Made by a program: the position numbers and the translations under genes
The notes under the pieces: model-generated
What the model saw: the letters and a program-made list of their open reading frames with translations, nothing else
The model's database searches: none
What the model was told of the DNA's origin: nothing
Source of the DNA: Roseiarcus sp963829505
Lineage (GTDB): Bacteria > Pseudomonadota > Alphaproteobacteria > Rhizobiales > Beijerinckiaceae
NCBI GenBank assembly: GCA_963829505.1
Contig: CAWHIL010000002.1
Location: 248,001 to 312,000, forward strand
Length of the DNA stretch: 64,000 nt
Reading direction: 5' to 3'
Shown here: piece by piece, positions 34,413 to 43,337 of the stretch
Layout of the letters: each line of letters opens with the position of its first letter
How positions within the stretch are numbered: the stretch's first letter is position 1

Positions 34413-35885
34413 CTACTGGGCAGCCTTGGCGGGCGTGATCGTGATCGATCCGGTCGCGTCGGGGCCGGCGTCCGCCTGGTCCTCGGCGGGCTTTGCCGGC
34501 GGCTTCGGCTTCACGGCGTGCGCCTTGGCCTCGGTCTTCTTCGGCGGGAGCGGAGCGTCGGAGGCCGTCGGGTCGGCTGGCGCGTAAGCCGTCGCCTCGG
34601 GCTTCGCCGGATCGCCGTCGCCGCCGATGTGCAGCCACTTCTTCATGTTGCCCGTGCTCGCGCCCCACACCCCGGCGACGCCGCCGGAGGCGGACGAGGG
34701 GACGGCGACCGGTTGCGCGGCCGCAGCGGCAGGCCCGGCGGAGGCGGAAGCGAGTTGCGCTGCGGCCGGCGCAGCGGCGGCCGGGACAGCCGCGGCGGTC
34801 GCAGAAGCCTGGTCGGCCGCATCCGCGCCGGCCGTCTCGGCCGCGGCCGCGGAACGCCGCTTGGCCGCGTCGGCCGTCGCGACCTTCACCACGGCCGGCG
34901 TCGCCTTGGCCGGCTGCTCGTCGAGCACCTCTTCCTGCGGCGGGACAAGCGTGTCGGGGTCGCTCGAATCCTTGTAGCCGGCGAAGATCGGGTTCTGCCC
35001 GCCGTCGGCGTAGGTGGTGCGGACCGCCTTCGTCCCCTTGGCGACGAGTTCGGCGGACTTGGCGTCGTCCTTCGCCTCCTTGTCGGCAACGAGCGCCTCG
35101 ACCTCCTGGTCCCTGTCGAGCGACGGACAGGGCGCCCCCGCCGCGACCTCGCCCTTGGCGGCGGCGCCGAAGATGTAATGCTTGCCGCAGATGAGGACGG
35201 TCGGCTCCGTCTTCGTCACCTCGAAATGGTCCGCGCCGTTCTTCAGTTCCTTCCAGAAGGCGATGTTCGGATCGAGCCGGTACTTCGCCATGTTCTCCGC
35301 TGTCATGTGGAACGGATAGGACTGAAGCTGGATCTCGCGCTGGCCGCCGCGGAGCGCGTCGCGCGCGATGGCGTAGATGTCGTCGACCTGCTTGTCGGTC
35401 ATCGAGAAGCAGCCGGCCGACGAGCAGACGCCATGCACCATGACGCTGCCGCCGCTGCGCCCGTAGGCGCGGTCGTAGGCGTTCGGATAGCCGACGTTGA
35501 AGGCCAGGTAATAGTGGGAATTGGGGTTCATCTGGCCGGGCGCGATGGCGTAGAAGCCCTCCGGCACCTGCATGTCGCCCTCGACCCGCTTCGGGCCGAG
35601 CTGACCCGACCAGCGGCAGATCGGGTAGGTCTTGAGGAGCGCGTACTGCCCACCCGAGTTCATCTTCCAGATCTCGAGCTCCGCCTCCTTCTTGTAGGTG
35701 CGGATCAGGACCGGCGACGACGCCGTCGTGTCGATCTTGGCCATCTCGCCGAGCGTCGCGCTCGAGATCGCATGCTCGGACCGGCCAGGCCCGGCGTCGA
35801 GATCGGATCCCTCGCAGCCCGCGACGAGCGCCCCCGCCGCGGCCACGAGGCCGAGAGCGGTCAGTCGCCGGAACGCCGAAGCCAT
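34413..35885 (-). CDS. L,D-transpeptidase family lipoprotein
   Basis: The 490-residue protein begins MASAFRRLTALGLVAAAGAL followed by VAGC, a lipobox, so it is probably a lipoprotein. The YkuD domain shows ELEIWKMNSGGQYALLKTYP, GEGDMQVPEGFYAI-like strands and the catalytic VMVHGVCSSAGCFSMTD (HG...S.GC). These enzymes form 3-3 peptidoglycan crosslinks or attach proteins to the wall. The C-terminal 200 residues are an Ala/Pro-rich low-complexity tail likely reaching into the periplasm. It is longer than typical ErfK/YnhG proteins because of that tail. Confidence 0.88.
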   Translation of the reverse strand: MASAFRRLTALGLVAAAGALVAGCEGSDLDAGPGRSEHAISSATLGEMAKIDTTASSPVLIRTYKKEAELEIWKMNSGGQYALLKTYPICRWSGQLGPKRVEGDMQVPEGFYAIAPGQMNPNSHYYLAFNVGYPNAYDRAYGRSGGSVMVHGVCSSAGCFSMTDKQVDDIYAIARDALRGGQREIQLQSYPFHMTAENMAKYRLDPNIAFWKELKNGADHFEVTKTEPTVLICGKHYIFGAAAKGEVAAGAPCPSLDRDQEVEALVADKEAKDDAKSAELVAKGTKAVRTTYADGGQNPIFAGYKDSSDPDTLVPPQEEVLDEQPAKATPAVVKVATADAAKRRSAAAAETAGADAADQASATAAAVPAAAAPAAAQLASASAGPAAAAAQPVAVPSSASGGVAGVWGASTGNMKKWLHIGGDGDPAKPEATAYAPADPTASDAPLPPKKTEAKAHAVKPKPPAKPAEDQADAGPDATGSITITPAKAAQ

Positions 35886-36071
35886 GCGTTACCCCAACTT
35901 GATCGCGCCGGACCTTACGACCCCGGCGCCGGCAGTGTCTACGCGACACCAAGAAGCGCGCCGATCGTTAAGCGATTCTTAAGCGATTCCGTAGCGCTAC
36001 GCGGATTTTCTCCGGGCGAAGCAATGCGGTCGAATTGCGGCGCGGGTGGGGCGGCGCCATGCGAATCGCGC

Positions 36072-36539
36072 TTACCAGCGATCGCCAGGCGGGGCGCCGT
36101 CGAAGATCTCTGCGAGGCGCCTGAGCGTGCCGGCGCTCGTCATCGGCGGCAGCGCGCGGCGGGGAAAGAAGCGCGCCTCCTCGATCTCGCGGTCGGGCGC
36201 GCGGACTCCCATGACCGCAAAGTCGCGGATGACGTAGACGGCCACATGATCGCGGCGCGACACGTGCCCGTTGAAGAAGAGGCCGTGCAGGATGGGCGCG
36301 CCGGTCGCCCGGACGCGCGCCTCCTCCTCGAGTTCGCGCTTGAGCGCCTCGACGAAGGTCTCGCCGGCCTCGACGCCGCCGCCGGGAAAATGCCAGCCGG
36401 GCACATAGCCGTGCCGGACGAGCAGCACCTCGTCTTCGGCGCCGACGACGACGGCGCGGACGCCGAGCGTCATCGGCCTCCGCATCAGGAAGCTCAGGTG
36501 CGCGACGCGCGATCGTATTCTTGCGGCGAGCGACGCCAT
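36072..36539 (-). CDS. Nudix hydrolase
   Basis: The protein (155 residues from MASLAARIRSRVAHLS) carries the Nudix box GGGVEAGETFVEALKRELEE followed by EARVRA, which binds divalent metal and cleaves nucleoside diphosphate-linked compounds. Preceding strands TLGVRAVVVGAEDEVLLVRH and GYVPGWHFP fit the fold. The substrate is not predictable. An in-frame ATG at 36563 (MRKGPDFRMAS) is an alternative start. The gene is divergent from the MscS gene. Confidence 0.88.
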   Translation of the reverse strand: MASLAARIRSRVAHLSFLMRRPMTLGVRAVVVGAEDEVLLVRHGYVPGWHFPGGGVEAGETFVEALKRELEEEARVRATGAPILHGLFFNGHVSRRDHVAVYVIRDFAVMGVRAPDREIEEARFFPRRALPPMTSAGTLRRLAEIFDGAPPGDRW

Positions 36540-36756
36540 GCGGAAGTCGGGCCCTTTCCTCATCTCTCGCTTATCGGGCGGCTTGAAGCATCTTCGCCGC
36601 GCGGCCGTCAACGAGCCCCGCGCTTTCGCGCCCTCGGGACGGGAATAGCGCAAGGCTTCGCCTCGAAGTCCACGCTTGACCGCCTCGCGCCAATCCGCAA
36701 AAAGCGCCCGCCAACACGGACGTGCTCGAACAAGTCTTTGAGGGGGAAAAACGCCC

Positions 36757-38400
36757 ATGCGCGTTTCTGACATTCGCCGCCGCCCATTCGCGGCCATGAT
36801 CGCGATCGCTCTGGCTCTCGGCGCCGCGCCGGCGACGCATTGCCTGGCGGCCGAAGCAGCGGCGCCGGCAAAGGCGGAGGCGAAAGCGCCCGAGCCGGTC
36901 ACGACTGCCGATCCTCAGATCTCGCTGGACGACCTCGATCTCCTGCTTGCTCCGATGGCGGAGGACGAACTCGCGGTCGAGGCGAAGGGCTGGTTCGACC
37001 TCGTGCGCGCCAAGGAGCGCGAGATCTCGGTCGCCGAACTCAACGTCAAGCGCAAGAACCGGGAGATCGCCCTCCTCGAGAAGCAGAAGGCGGCCGCCGC
37101 CGACCTGGCGCAGGCGACGAAGGCGGCCGGCGGCGCCGGCGCCGAGGGCGCGGACGCGGCTGCCGCCAAGCGCGTCGCCGAGGCGCAGCAGAATCTCGCC
37201 AAGACCGTCGCCGCCGCGGACAAGGAAACCGCCAAGGACGCGGCGAAGGCGGACGCCGCCAACACGGCGATCGCGAAATCGGCCGACGCATCGTCGACCG
37301 CCGCGCCGGCTCCTGCGGCGGACGCGAAGGAGGTGCTCGACAAGGCCGCCGCCGCAGCCGCCAAGAAGGCCGACGACGCCGGCGGCGACGCGAAGGCCGA
37401 GGACAAGGCCGCCGAGAAGGCCGACAAGGTCGCAGCCGTCGCAGCGAAGGAAAGCTCGGCTTCGGAGGACGTGAAGGCCCTCACGCAAGCAACCGCCGCG
37501 GCGCCCGCCGTCGCGAGCGCGTCGGCGACGCCGGCGGTCGCCATCGAGGCCGCGAAGGACACGTCGCAGAAGGCCGAGACGCTGGCGAAGAAGGTCGACG
37601 AGGCGGCGGCCGCAAAGACCGACGTCAAGGTCCAGCTCGTCGACTATTCGACCCAGCTCCGCACCGAGAGCACGGCGCTCGTCGACCGGCTCAAGCTCGT
37701 GCTCGACAAGTGGGAGGCCAAGGGCGGCGACCCCAAGACCTACCGTCTCTATATCTCTTCGCTCGGCGGCCTCAAGATCGACGTGTCGGACAAGACGGCG
37801 ACCTTCGCGCGCCTTTCGGGCTGGCTCAGCTCCGACGAGGGCGGGCTGCGCTGGGCGCGCGAGATCGGCGTGTTCCTCGCCTATGTCGTGGGCTCGATGG
37901 TCGTCGCCTGGATCGTCCGGCGCATCCTCAACCGGCTGATGTCGCGGAGCCGGATGACGTCGCAGCTCCTGCACAATTTCGTCATCACGGCTTCCGGCCG
38001 GGCGATCGTGGCCGTCGGCGTGCTGCTCGGGCTCTCCGCGCTCGAGGTGAACCTCGCGCCCCTGCTCGCGGTGATCGGCGCTGCGGGCTTCGTCGTCGCC
38101 TTCGCGCTCCAGGGGACGCTGAGCAATTTCGCCAGCGGCCTGCTGATCATGGTGTTCAAGCCGTTCGACGTGAACGACGAAGTCGACGTCGGCGGCGGCG
38201 TCAAGGGGCGGGTCACCAACGTGAACATCTTCAGCACCTACATCCATACGGAAGACGGCCTCGAGAAAATCGTGCCGAACGACAACATCTGGAAGAACGT
38301 CATCGTCAACCAGACGACCGGCGTCGTGCAGCAGCCTACGGTGAAGGAGGCGCATGCGGACAAGGAGGCGCACGCGGAGACCGCGGAGCCCGCCGCCTGA
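36757..38400 (+). CDS. MscS-family mechanosensitive channel
   Basis: The 547-residue protein has a signal peptide (MIAIALALGAAPATHCLAAE), then about 250 residues of Ala/Lys/Glu-rich helical coiled-coil sequence in the periplasm. The channel domain follows: VGSMVVAWIVRRILNRLMSR, a second span, and the pore helix GFVVAFALQGTLSNFASGLL with VNDEVDVGGGVKGRVTNVNI (beta domain). Such channels release solutes on hypo-osmotic shock. GAGGGGG lies upstream of the ATG. The long N-terminal domain is larger than in MscS of E. coli. Confidence 0.92.
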   Translation: MRVSDIRRRPFAAMIAIALALGAAPATHCLAAEAAAPAKAEAKAPEPVTTADPQISLDDLDLLLAPMAEDELAVEAKGWFDLVRAKEREISVAELNVKRKNREIALLEKQKAAAADLAQATKAAGGAGAEGADAAAAKRVAEAQQNLAKTVAAADKETAKDAAKADAANTAIAKSADASSTAAPAPAADAKEVLDKAAAAAAKKADDAGGDAKAEDKAAEKADKVAAVAAKESSASEDVKALTQATAAAPAVASASATPAVAIEAAKDTSQKAETLAKKVDEAAAAKTDVKVQLVDYSTQLRTESTALVDRLKLVLDKWEAKGGDPKTYRLYISSLGGLKIDVSDKTATFARLSGWLSSDEGGLRWAREIGVFLAYVVGSMVVAWIVRRILNRLMSRSRMTSQLLHNFVITASGRAIVAVGVLLGLSALEVNLAPLLAVIGAAGFVVAFALQGTLSNFASGLLIMVFKPFDVNDEVDVGGGVKGRVTNVNIFSTYIHTEDGLEKIVPNDNIWKNVIVNQTTGVVQQPTVKEAHADKEAHAETAEPAA

Positions 38401-38507
38401 TCGCAGCCCGAACAGGGCTTGTCTTCGCTCTCAAGCCTTCGTTAAGTGCGGCGGCGTCGATGGCGGCGACCCGCCGTGTCGCCCTCTCCTGAAACAGCCG
38501 GCGGGCC

Positions 38508-39407
38508 ATGAGCTTCTCGATCGCGCATATCTCGGACCCGCACCTGTCGCCGGCCCCGCCGCCGTTCGGCAGGGACTTCCGCCTCAAGCGCCTCATGGGC
38601 TACGTCAACTGGAAGCGCGGACGCGAGAAGCTCAACGACATGGGCCTGCTCGCCCGCCTCGTCACGGATCTGCGCGCCCAGCGTCCCGACCACGTCGCCG
38701 TGACCGGCGATCTCGTAAACATCGGCATGGCCGAGGAATTCCGCCGCGCCGCGGCCTGGATGCACACGCTCGGCGATCCTCGCGACGTGAGCTTCGTCCC
38801 GGGCAACCACGACGCTTACGTGCGGGCGTCGATGCCGCTCATCGCCGCGACCTTCGCCCCGTGGACGACCGGCGACGACGGCGGCTCGCGTTTCCCGTAT
38901 CTGCGCGTGCGCGGCGAGGTCGCGATCATCGGGCTGAGCTCGGCCGTCCCGACGGGGCCGCTGATGGCGACCGGCCGGCTCGGCCACGCGCAGATCGACG
39001 CCTGCGCGGCCCTCCTCGCCGAGACGGGCGCGAAAGATCTCGCGCGTGTCATCCTCATCCATCATCCCCCGCTTGCAAGGGGCGCGCCGCCAATGCGCGG
39101 CCTCACCGATGCGAAGGGCTTCGAGCGCATGATAGGGGCGCGCGGCGCGGAGGCCGTTCTCTACGGCCACACCCACCGCCAACTTGTCCGCCGCATCCCT
39201 TCGACCGGGGCCAGGACCCTCGAGGGCGGCGTACCCGCCTTCGGCGCGCCGTCCGCCGCCGCGGCCGCCCGCGATCCGCGCTACCGCGCCGCCTACCTCA
39301 TGGTGCGGATCGCGCGCGCCGGCGAGCGCTTTCGCGTCGACGCCCGCGCTCGCGGCCTCGCCCTCGACGGAAACGAGATCGGCGAGCGCGAGGCGCTCGG
39401 CGCGTGA
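38508..39407 (+). CDS. Metallophosphoesterase (calcineurin-like)
   Basis: The 299-residue cytosolic enzyme shows the full metal-ligand set: IAHISDPHLSPA (DxH), VAVTGDLVN (GD), SFVPGNHDAYV (GNHD), VILIHHPPL (HH) and VLYGHTHRQ (GHTH). It resembles the CpdA/ICC-like group, which may hydrolyse cyclic nucleotides or phosphodiesters, but specificity is unknown. The start MSFSIAHISDPHL at 38508 is the natural one. Confidence 0.9.
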   Translation: MSFSIAHISDPHLSPAPPPFGRDFRLKRLMGYVNWKRGREKLNDMGLLARLVTDLRAQRPDHVAVTGDLVNIGMAEEFRRAAAWMHTLGDPRDVSFVPGNHDAYVRASMPLIAATFAPWTTGDDGGSRFPYLRVRGEVAIIGLSSAVPTGPLMATGRLGHAQIDACAALLAETGAKDLARVILIHHPPLARGAPPMRGLTDAKGFERMIGARGAEAVLYGHTHRQLVRRIPSTGARTLEGGVPAFGAPSAAAAARDPRYRAAYLMVRIARAGERFRVDARARGLALDGNEIGEREALGA

Positions 39408-39439
39408 GGCGCAAGGGGTCGGAATTCAAGCCTCCGAAG

Positions 39440-39455
39440 TGTGACGAAGATCACA
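39440..39455. promoter_or_regulatory. Predicted CRP/FNR-family binding site
   Basis: TGTGACGAAGATCACA is a perfect match to the symmetric CRP half-sites TGTGA-N6-TCACA. It lies 88 bases before the ATG of the 43-residue membrane peptide and 33 bases after the metallophosphoesterase stop. If that upstream enzyme is a cyclic-nucleotide phosphodiesterase, the juxtaposition would be notable. Confidence 0.55.
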
Positions 39456-39542
39456 GTGCGGTCGCCCGGTTCGATGGTTAAACAATGCATGAAATGCGGA
39501 AAAGCTCTTCTCCAGAGCGCAAGGCCGGAGAGGGAGAACTCA

Positions 39543-39674
39543 ATGTTCACAATGGCGACACTTCCGGGGCTCGACGTCCTTCGAATCGATCGCCGCGAAG
39601 AGCGGCCGATGAGCGCCGCCTTCGCGGCGATCGTGGTCGTATGGTCCCTCGCCGTCGCGCTCAGCTTCGTGTGA
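39543..39674 (+). CDS. Small membrane peptide, 43 aa
   Basis: MFTMATLPGLDVLRIDRREE is followed by the single hydrophobic segment FAAIVVVWSLAVALSFV. GGAGAGGGAGAAC precedes the ATG as a good ribosome-binding site. The same layout (about 20 polar residues then one helix at the C-terminus) is common for small bitopic regulators. No family is recognised. A CRP-like operator lies upstream. Confidence 0.6.
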   Translation: MFTMATLPGLDVLRIDRREERPMSAAFAAIVVVWSLAVALSFV

Positions 39675-39998
39675 GGCCGCGCGAAGTCCTCCGCGGCGTC
39701 GCCGACAACGAACGAGCGTCGGGCGACAGCCTCGTGTCCCGAGCCCGTGTCGCGGGGGCGCCGCCGATTGTCGCGGCGTCCCCCTTCGTCTGTCCTCGTT
39801 TTCCCGTGGGCGCGTTTTCTTGCGCATCGGCGAACTGGCTGCGCTCCCGCTGACGGCCGCTTCGTGCGGTTCGTGAAACAACGTCCCGTCGGCCGCCCGC
39901 TGAGCAGTTGCACCCTCGCGCAGGCATCCTCGTGAGCCACGCCCGTCGGCCACGCCGAACGGCGGCGGCCGAACGCACAGCGCAGTGAGGACGTGACG
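39675..39998. other. Intergenic, no gene seen
   Basis: These 324 bases between the small peptide and cytochrome P460 have no open frame I can defend and no clear repeat of the families seen elsewhere. Confidence 0.7.
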
Positions 39999-40544
39999 AT
40001 GACGAACATTGCTCGGCTTTTGGCTGTCTCGGCGCTGCTTGCAGGCGGCGCCGCGATTGCGGCGCAGGACAGGTACGCCCTGCAAGTGCCCGGCGGCCTC
40101 GCGTTCTCCGAGTTCAGGGGATACGACGAATGGCAGACCGTCGCCGTCAGCCACAACGGCGACAAGCTTGCGATCATTCTCGGCAACCCCGCGATGATCG
40201 ACGCCTACAAGGCCGGCGCTCCCAACGACGGCAAGCCGTTCCCCGACGGCGCGAAGATGGCGAAGATCCATTGGACCGCGCGGAAGGCGGAGGACGAGCC
40301 CGGCGAACCGGTCGTGCCCGGCCCCCTGCACGACCTGGATTTCATGGTGAAGGACAGTCAGCGGTTCGCCGACAGCGGCGGCTGGGGATACGCCGAGTTC
40401 GAATACGACGCGGCGTCCGAGACGTTCCGGCCCGGCGACGAGAACGAGGCGCCGCCGCAGGCGCACGACGCCAAGTGCGGCTTCGCCTGCCACTCGATCG
40501 TCGAAGCGAGAGACTACGTCTTCACCGCCTACCCAAAGCGCTGA
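39999..40544 (+). CDS. Cytochrome P460 family protein
   Basis: This is an exported c-type haem protein of 181 residues with signal peptide MTNIARLLAVSALLAGGAAI. The P460 fold is seen in FSEFRGYDEWQTVAVSHNGD and KLAIILGNPAMIDAYKAGAP, with the single haem-binding CGFACH near the C-terminus and ARDYVFTAYPKR after it. Cytochromes P460 can oxidise hydroxylamine or detoxify NO when the haem is Lys-crosslinked; whether this member is crosslinked cannot be told. The ATG at 39999 follows GAGGA. Confidence 0.85.
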   Translation: MTNIARLLAVSALLAGGAAIAAQDRYALQVPGGLAFSEFRGYDEWQTVAVSHNGDKLAIILGNPAMIDAYKAGAPNDGKPFPDGAKMAKIHWTARKAEDEPGEPVVPGPLHDLDFMVKDSQRFADSGGWGYAEFEYDAASETFRPGDENEAPPQAHDAKCGFACHSIVEARDYVFTAYPKR

Positions 40545-40559
40545 AGCGGGCACCCTTCC

Positions 40560-40672
40560 CCATCTCCCTGCGTGAGCGCGGAGAGGGCTGGGGTGAGTGG
40601 CGAGGGGACTGGCTCCTCGCCCGGCCCCTCATCCTAACCTTCTCCCCGCGAGCGGGGAGAAGGGACGCGTGC
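40560..40672. repeat. GC-rich hairpin repeat, copy 3
   Basis: The core is CCTTCTCCCCGC (40638-40649) paired with GCGGGGAGAAGG (40652-40663), a 12-bp stem with a 2-base loop, preceded by CCCTCATCCTAA. It lies between the convergent cytochrome P460 and monooxygenase genes and may terminate both. Confidence 0.75.
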
Positions 40673-40682
40673 CGCAGCGGCC

Positions 40683-40973
40683 TCACGGCACGGAATGCAC
40701 AATGACCGGCCCCGCGGTCGCCGTCGCCTCTCCGACGACAAAAGGGCCGAGGTGCTTCTCGATCCACGCGAGCGCGCGCCGGTTCGATTCCTGCGCCTCC
40801 TCGACGTGATTGAAGATGCTGATCGCCGTCACCGTGTCGTCGGGCGCGTAGACGACGTAATAGCCCATGAAGCCGGAAACGCCGCTGACGATCGGGACCG
40901 CGCCCTTGATGATTTCGGCGAGCATGTCGGCTTGGCCGGGCTTGGCCTTGACCTGACGAATGGCTGCGTACAT
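40683..40973 (-). CDS. Antibiotic biosynthesis monooxygenase (ABM) domain protein
   Basis: The 96-residue protein MYAAIRQVKAKPGQADMLAE...KGAVPIVSGVSGFMGYYVVY has the ferredoxin-like ABM fold; the tail is GEATATAGPVIVHSVP. ABM proteins range from haem-degrading enzymes to quinol monooxygenases and the exact role is unknown. It lies 23 bases downstream of the malonyl-CoA decarboxylase gene and is probably co-transcribed. Confidence 0.78.
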   Translation of the reverse strand: MYAAIRQVKAKPGQADMLAEIIKGAVPIVSGVSGFMGYYVVYAPDDTVTAISIFNHVEEAQESNRRALAWIEKHLGPFVVGEATATAGPVIVHSVP

Positions 40974-40996
40974 CGGGGTTTCCTCCCTTCGGGCTT

Positions 40997-42361
40997 CTAT
41001 TGCGGCGTCGGCAGCGCCGGGGCGGGCGGGCGGGCTCGCGCGGCCGGCACGAGCTTCCTCACCGCGCTCGACGCCGCGACCGTCTGATGGTTGGCGAAGG
41101 CTTCGTGGTTCCGTTCGATCTCGGCGAGGTCGTACTGATAGTTGACCATCAGCCCGTAGGCGTCGGCGAGCCCCTTTTCCGACAGGTCGCCCAGCGGGTT
41201 GATCCGCTCGAGCCGCGCCCCGTTGCCGAGATGAAAGCGGGCGACGGGATCGACCACGCGTCCGTCGGAGCGCCGGGCGTTGAGAAAATAATATGCGGCG
41301 AGCGGCTCGATCGCCTTGCGCCGGCGCAGGTTGGCGTCGGCCTTGTCGCCCCACCCCTCGTCCCACGCGGCCTCGCGCAGCGAGCGCGCGAGCGGATCGA
41401 CCGCCGGATCGTCGAGGCTCTCGACCCAGGCCCTGAAACCGGGAACCGGCGACAGCGTCACGAATGTCTCGATGCGCGGCGTCTCGCGCCGGATCTCCTC
41501 GACGACCTGCTTGATCAGGAAGTTGCCGAAGCTGACCCCCGAGAGACCCTGCTGGCAGTTCGAGATCGAATAGAAGGTCGCGGCGCGCGCCTTGTCCTGC
41601 GGCACGTGCGTCCGCCGTTCGGCGAGCAGCGGAGCGATCGAGTCGGGAGCGGCCGCCGTCAGCGCCACCTCGACGAAGATCAGCGGCTCGTCGACCAGCG
41701 CCGGATGGAAGAAGGCGTAGCAGCGCCGGTCGACCGGATCGATGCGGCGCCTGAGGTCGTCCCAGTCGCGGATTTCATGCACCGCCTCGTAGCGGATGAT
41801 CTTCTCGAGCACCGAGGCGGGCGACGACCAGTCGATCCGGCGCAGCACCAGGAAGCCGCGGTTGAACCAGGAATTGAAGAGATGCAGGAAGTCGCGGTCG
41901 AGAATGAAAAGTCCGCGGTCGGCGCGCATCGCCTCGATCAGGTCGGCGCGCATCGAAACCAGCGCCGCCGTCCCCCCGGGCGCGCGGTTCAGCCGCCGGA
42001 AAAGCTCCTGCCGGCGCGGCTCGGAGGCGTAATGAACCTCGGAGGCGGCAGCCTCGCCGCCGGTCGCCGCCCAGCGCGCCACCGCGCTCTCGATCCTTGC
42101 CCGGTCCGGGCCGAATTCTTCGGTCAGCGCGCGAAAGAACGCCTCCCTGTCCTCGGCGCCGAGCGTCCGGTAGCGGGCGAGGATCTCGCCGGCAAGCGCC
42201 ACGCCCGAGGCTTCGCCGCGGCCGCTGACCAGCGCCCGGCACATGTTCGCAAGCGATTCCGCCCGCCCGTCGGCCTCGCGCGGCCAAGGGCTGAGCTTCA
42301 GGACCGAACGTCCCCGCTCGGCGATCGAAGCCAGGAGATCGGAAAAGAACGCGGTGTCCAT
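40997..42361 (-). CDS. Malonyl-CoA decarboxylase
   Basis: The 454-residue enzyme decarboxylates malonyl-CoA to acetyl-CoA. Family landmarks are RRLNRAPGGTAALVSMRADL, FLHLFNSWFNRGFLVLRRID, YEAVHEIRDWDDLRRRIDP and CYAFFHPALVDEPLIFVEVA. The catalytic region is SISNCQQGLSGVSFGNFLIK with FVTLSPVPGF, and AYYFLNARRSDGRVVDPVAR gives the C-terminal motif. ATG 42361 (MDTAFFSDLLASI) is preferred over 42403. Free malonate use or lipid-flux control are both possible. Confidence 0.93.
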   Translation of the reverse strand: MDTAFFSDLLASIAERGRSVLKLSPWPREADGRAESLANMCRALVSGRGEASGVALAGEILARYRTLGAEDREAFFRALTEEFGPDRARIESAVARWAATGGEAAASEVHYASEPRRQELFRRLNRAPGGTAALVSMRADLIEAMRADRGLFILDRDFLHLFNSWFNRGFLVLRRIDWSSPASVLEKIIRYEAVHEIRDWDDLRRRIDPVDRRCYAFFHPALVDEPLIFVEVALTAAAPDSIAPLLAERRTHVPQDKARAATFYSISNCQQGLSGVSFGNFLIKQVVEEIRRETPRIETFVTLSPVPGFRAWVESLDDPAVDPLARSLREAAWDEGWGDKADANLRRRKAIEPLAAYYFLNARRSDGRVVDPVARFHLGNGARLERINPLGDLSEKGLADAYGLMVNYQYDLAEIERNHEAFANHQTVAASSAVRKLVPAARARPPAPALPTPQ

Positions 42362-42440
42362 GCGGCCTCTGGCCCCTCCTTCCGCGGCCCGCGCCGACGT
42401 CAATACAGATTGTCATCGGCGATGACGGACAAATCAAGGC

Positions 42441-43157
42441 TCATGGGTGAGGCAGGTTAAGGAACGATGCGGCGTCGCGAAGACCCGCCAGGGCGTCGCC
42501 GACGCGGTGGTTCACGACGAGAGCGGCGAAGAACGCAATGAACGAGACGAGCGTCATCGCCCCGACCGCCATCAGGAAAAGCGCAAACCCGTCGAAGAGC
42601 GTGCGCCAGACCCCAGCTCTTTCCGGAGCAGATCTTTCCGGAGCGGCCCTCGCCTGGGGGGAAGGCGCGGCGCCGGCTGTGTTCGGAACCGCCGGGCGCT
42701 CGGGCGGGGCGTCGGGCGAGGACGTGTCATCCGCGGCGACGTCGAGCGGGATCGGCTGCGACAGCGCGCGGCGGCGCTCGACGAGCCGGCGCGCCACATA
42801 GTGCGTGCAGGCGGCGACGATAACGTCGATCTTCGGGCTCTCGGCGATCAGAACCCGGCCGTGCAGCGTGTCCTGGAAGAAGCGGTAGGTCCGCCGGTCG
42901 CGCCCCATCTCGACGAAGGCGACCATGTCGAGGAAGACGCGCGGCCGCTCGCCCCGCGCGAGCGTCAGGTCGAACAGGTCGACGTCCGGCGGCGCCTGAC
43001 GCACCACTTTCTCGAGCGCGCTTTCGAGAACCGCGAGGCGGCCGAGTTCGATCTCCCTCAAATCCGCAAGCGCTCCGGCGCGCTCGGCGTTCTCGATCCG
43101 CGCCGTTCGCAGGGCCGCGGCGAGGTCGGGCTCGTCGCGGTGAGGCTTCTCGTCCAT
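42441..43157 (-). CDS. Conserved membrane-anchored protein, 238 aa
   Basis: MDEKPHRDEPDLAAALRTAR opens a soluble domain containing VDLFDLTLARGERPRVFLDM, VAFVEMGRDRRTYRFFQDTL and VIVAACTHYVARRLVERRRA. A Pro/Ala-rich linker follows, then a C-terminal double-length hydrophobic segment (LFLMAVGAMTLVSFIAFFAA). It looks tail-anchored with the large domain cytosolic. I do not recognise a named function. It is divergent from psuG. Confidence 0.72.
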   Translation of the reverse strand: MDEKPHRDEPDLAAALRTARIENAERAGALADLREIELGRLAVLESALEKVVRQAPPDVDLFDLTLARGERPRVFLDMVAFVEMGRDRRTYRFFQDTLHGRVLIAESPKIDVIVAACTHYVARRLVERRRALSQPIPLDVAADDTSSPDAPPERPAVPNTAGAAPSPQARAAPERSAPERAGVWRTLFDGFALFLMAVGAMTLVSFIAFFAALVVNHRVGDALAGLRDAASFLNLPHP

Positions 43158-43337
43158 GCGCGGCTCCAGAAACTCCACCGCCCGCGCGACCCCTCCCCGT
43201 AAGGGTAGCCCAACCGCCCGCCGGACTCCAACCCTCCAGAGGCGCGAGGCTGCGGCGAAACGGCCGGACGGCGCTCGGCGGCGTTGATCCTTGAGCGGCA
43301 ATTGCCGATAATCGCGTGGGTCCTGGAGCATACCCCG

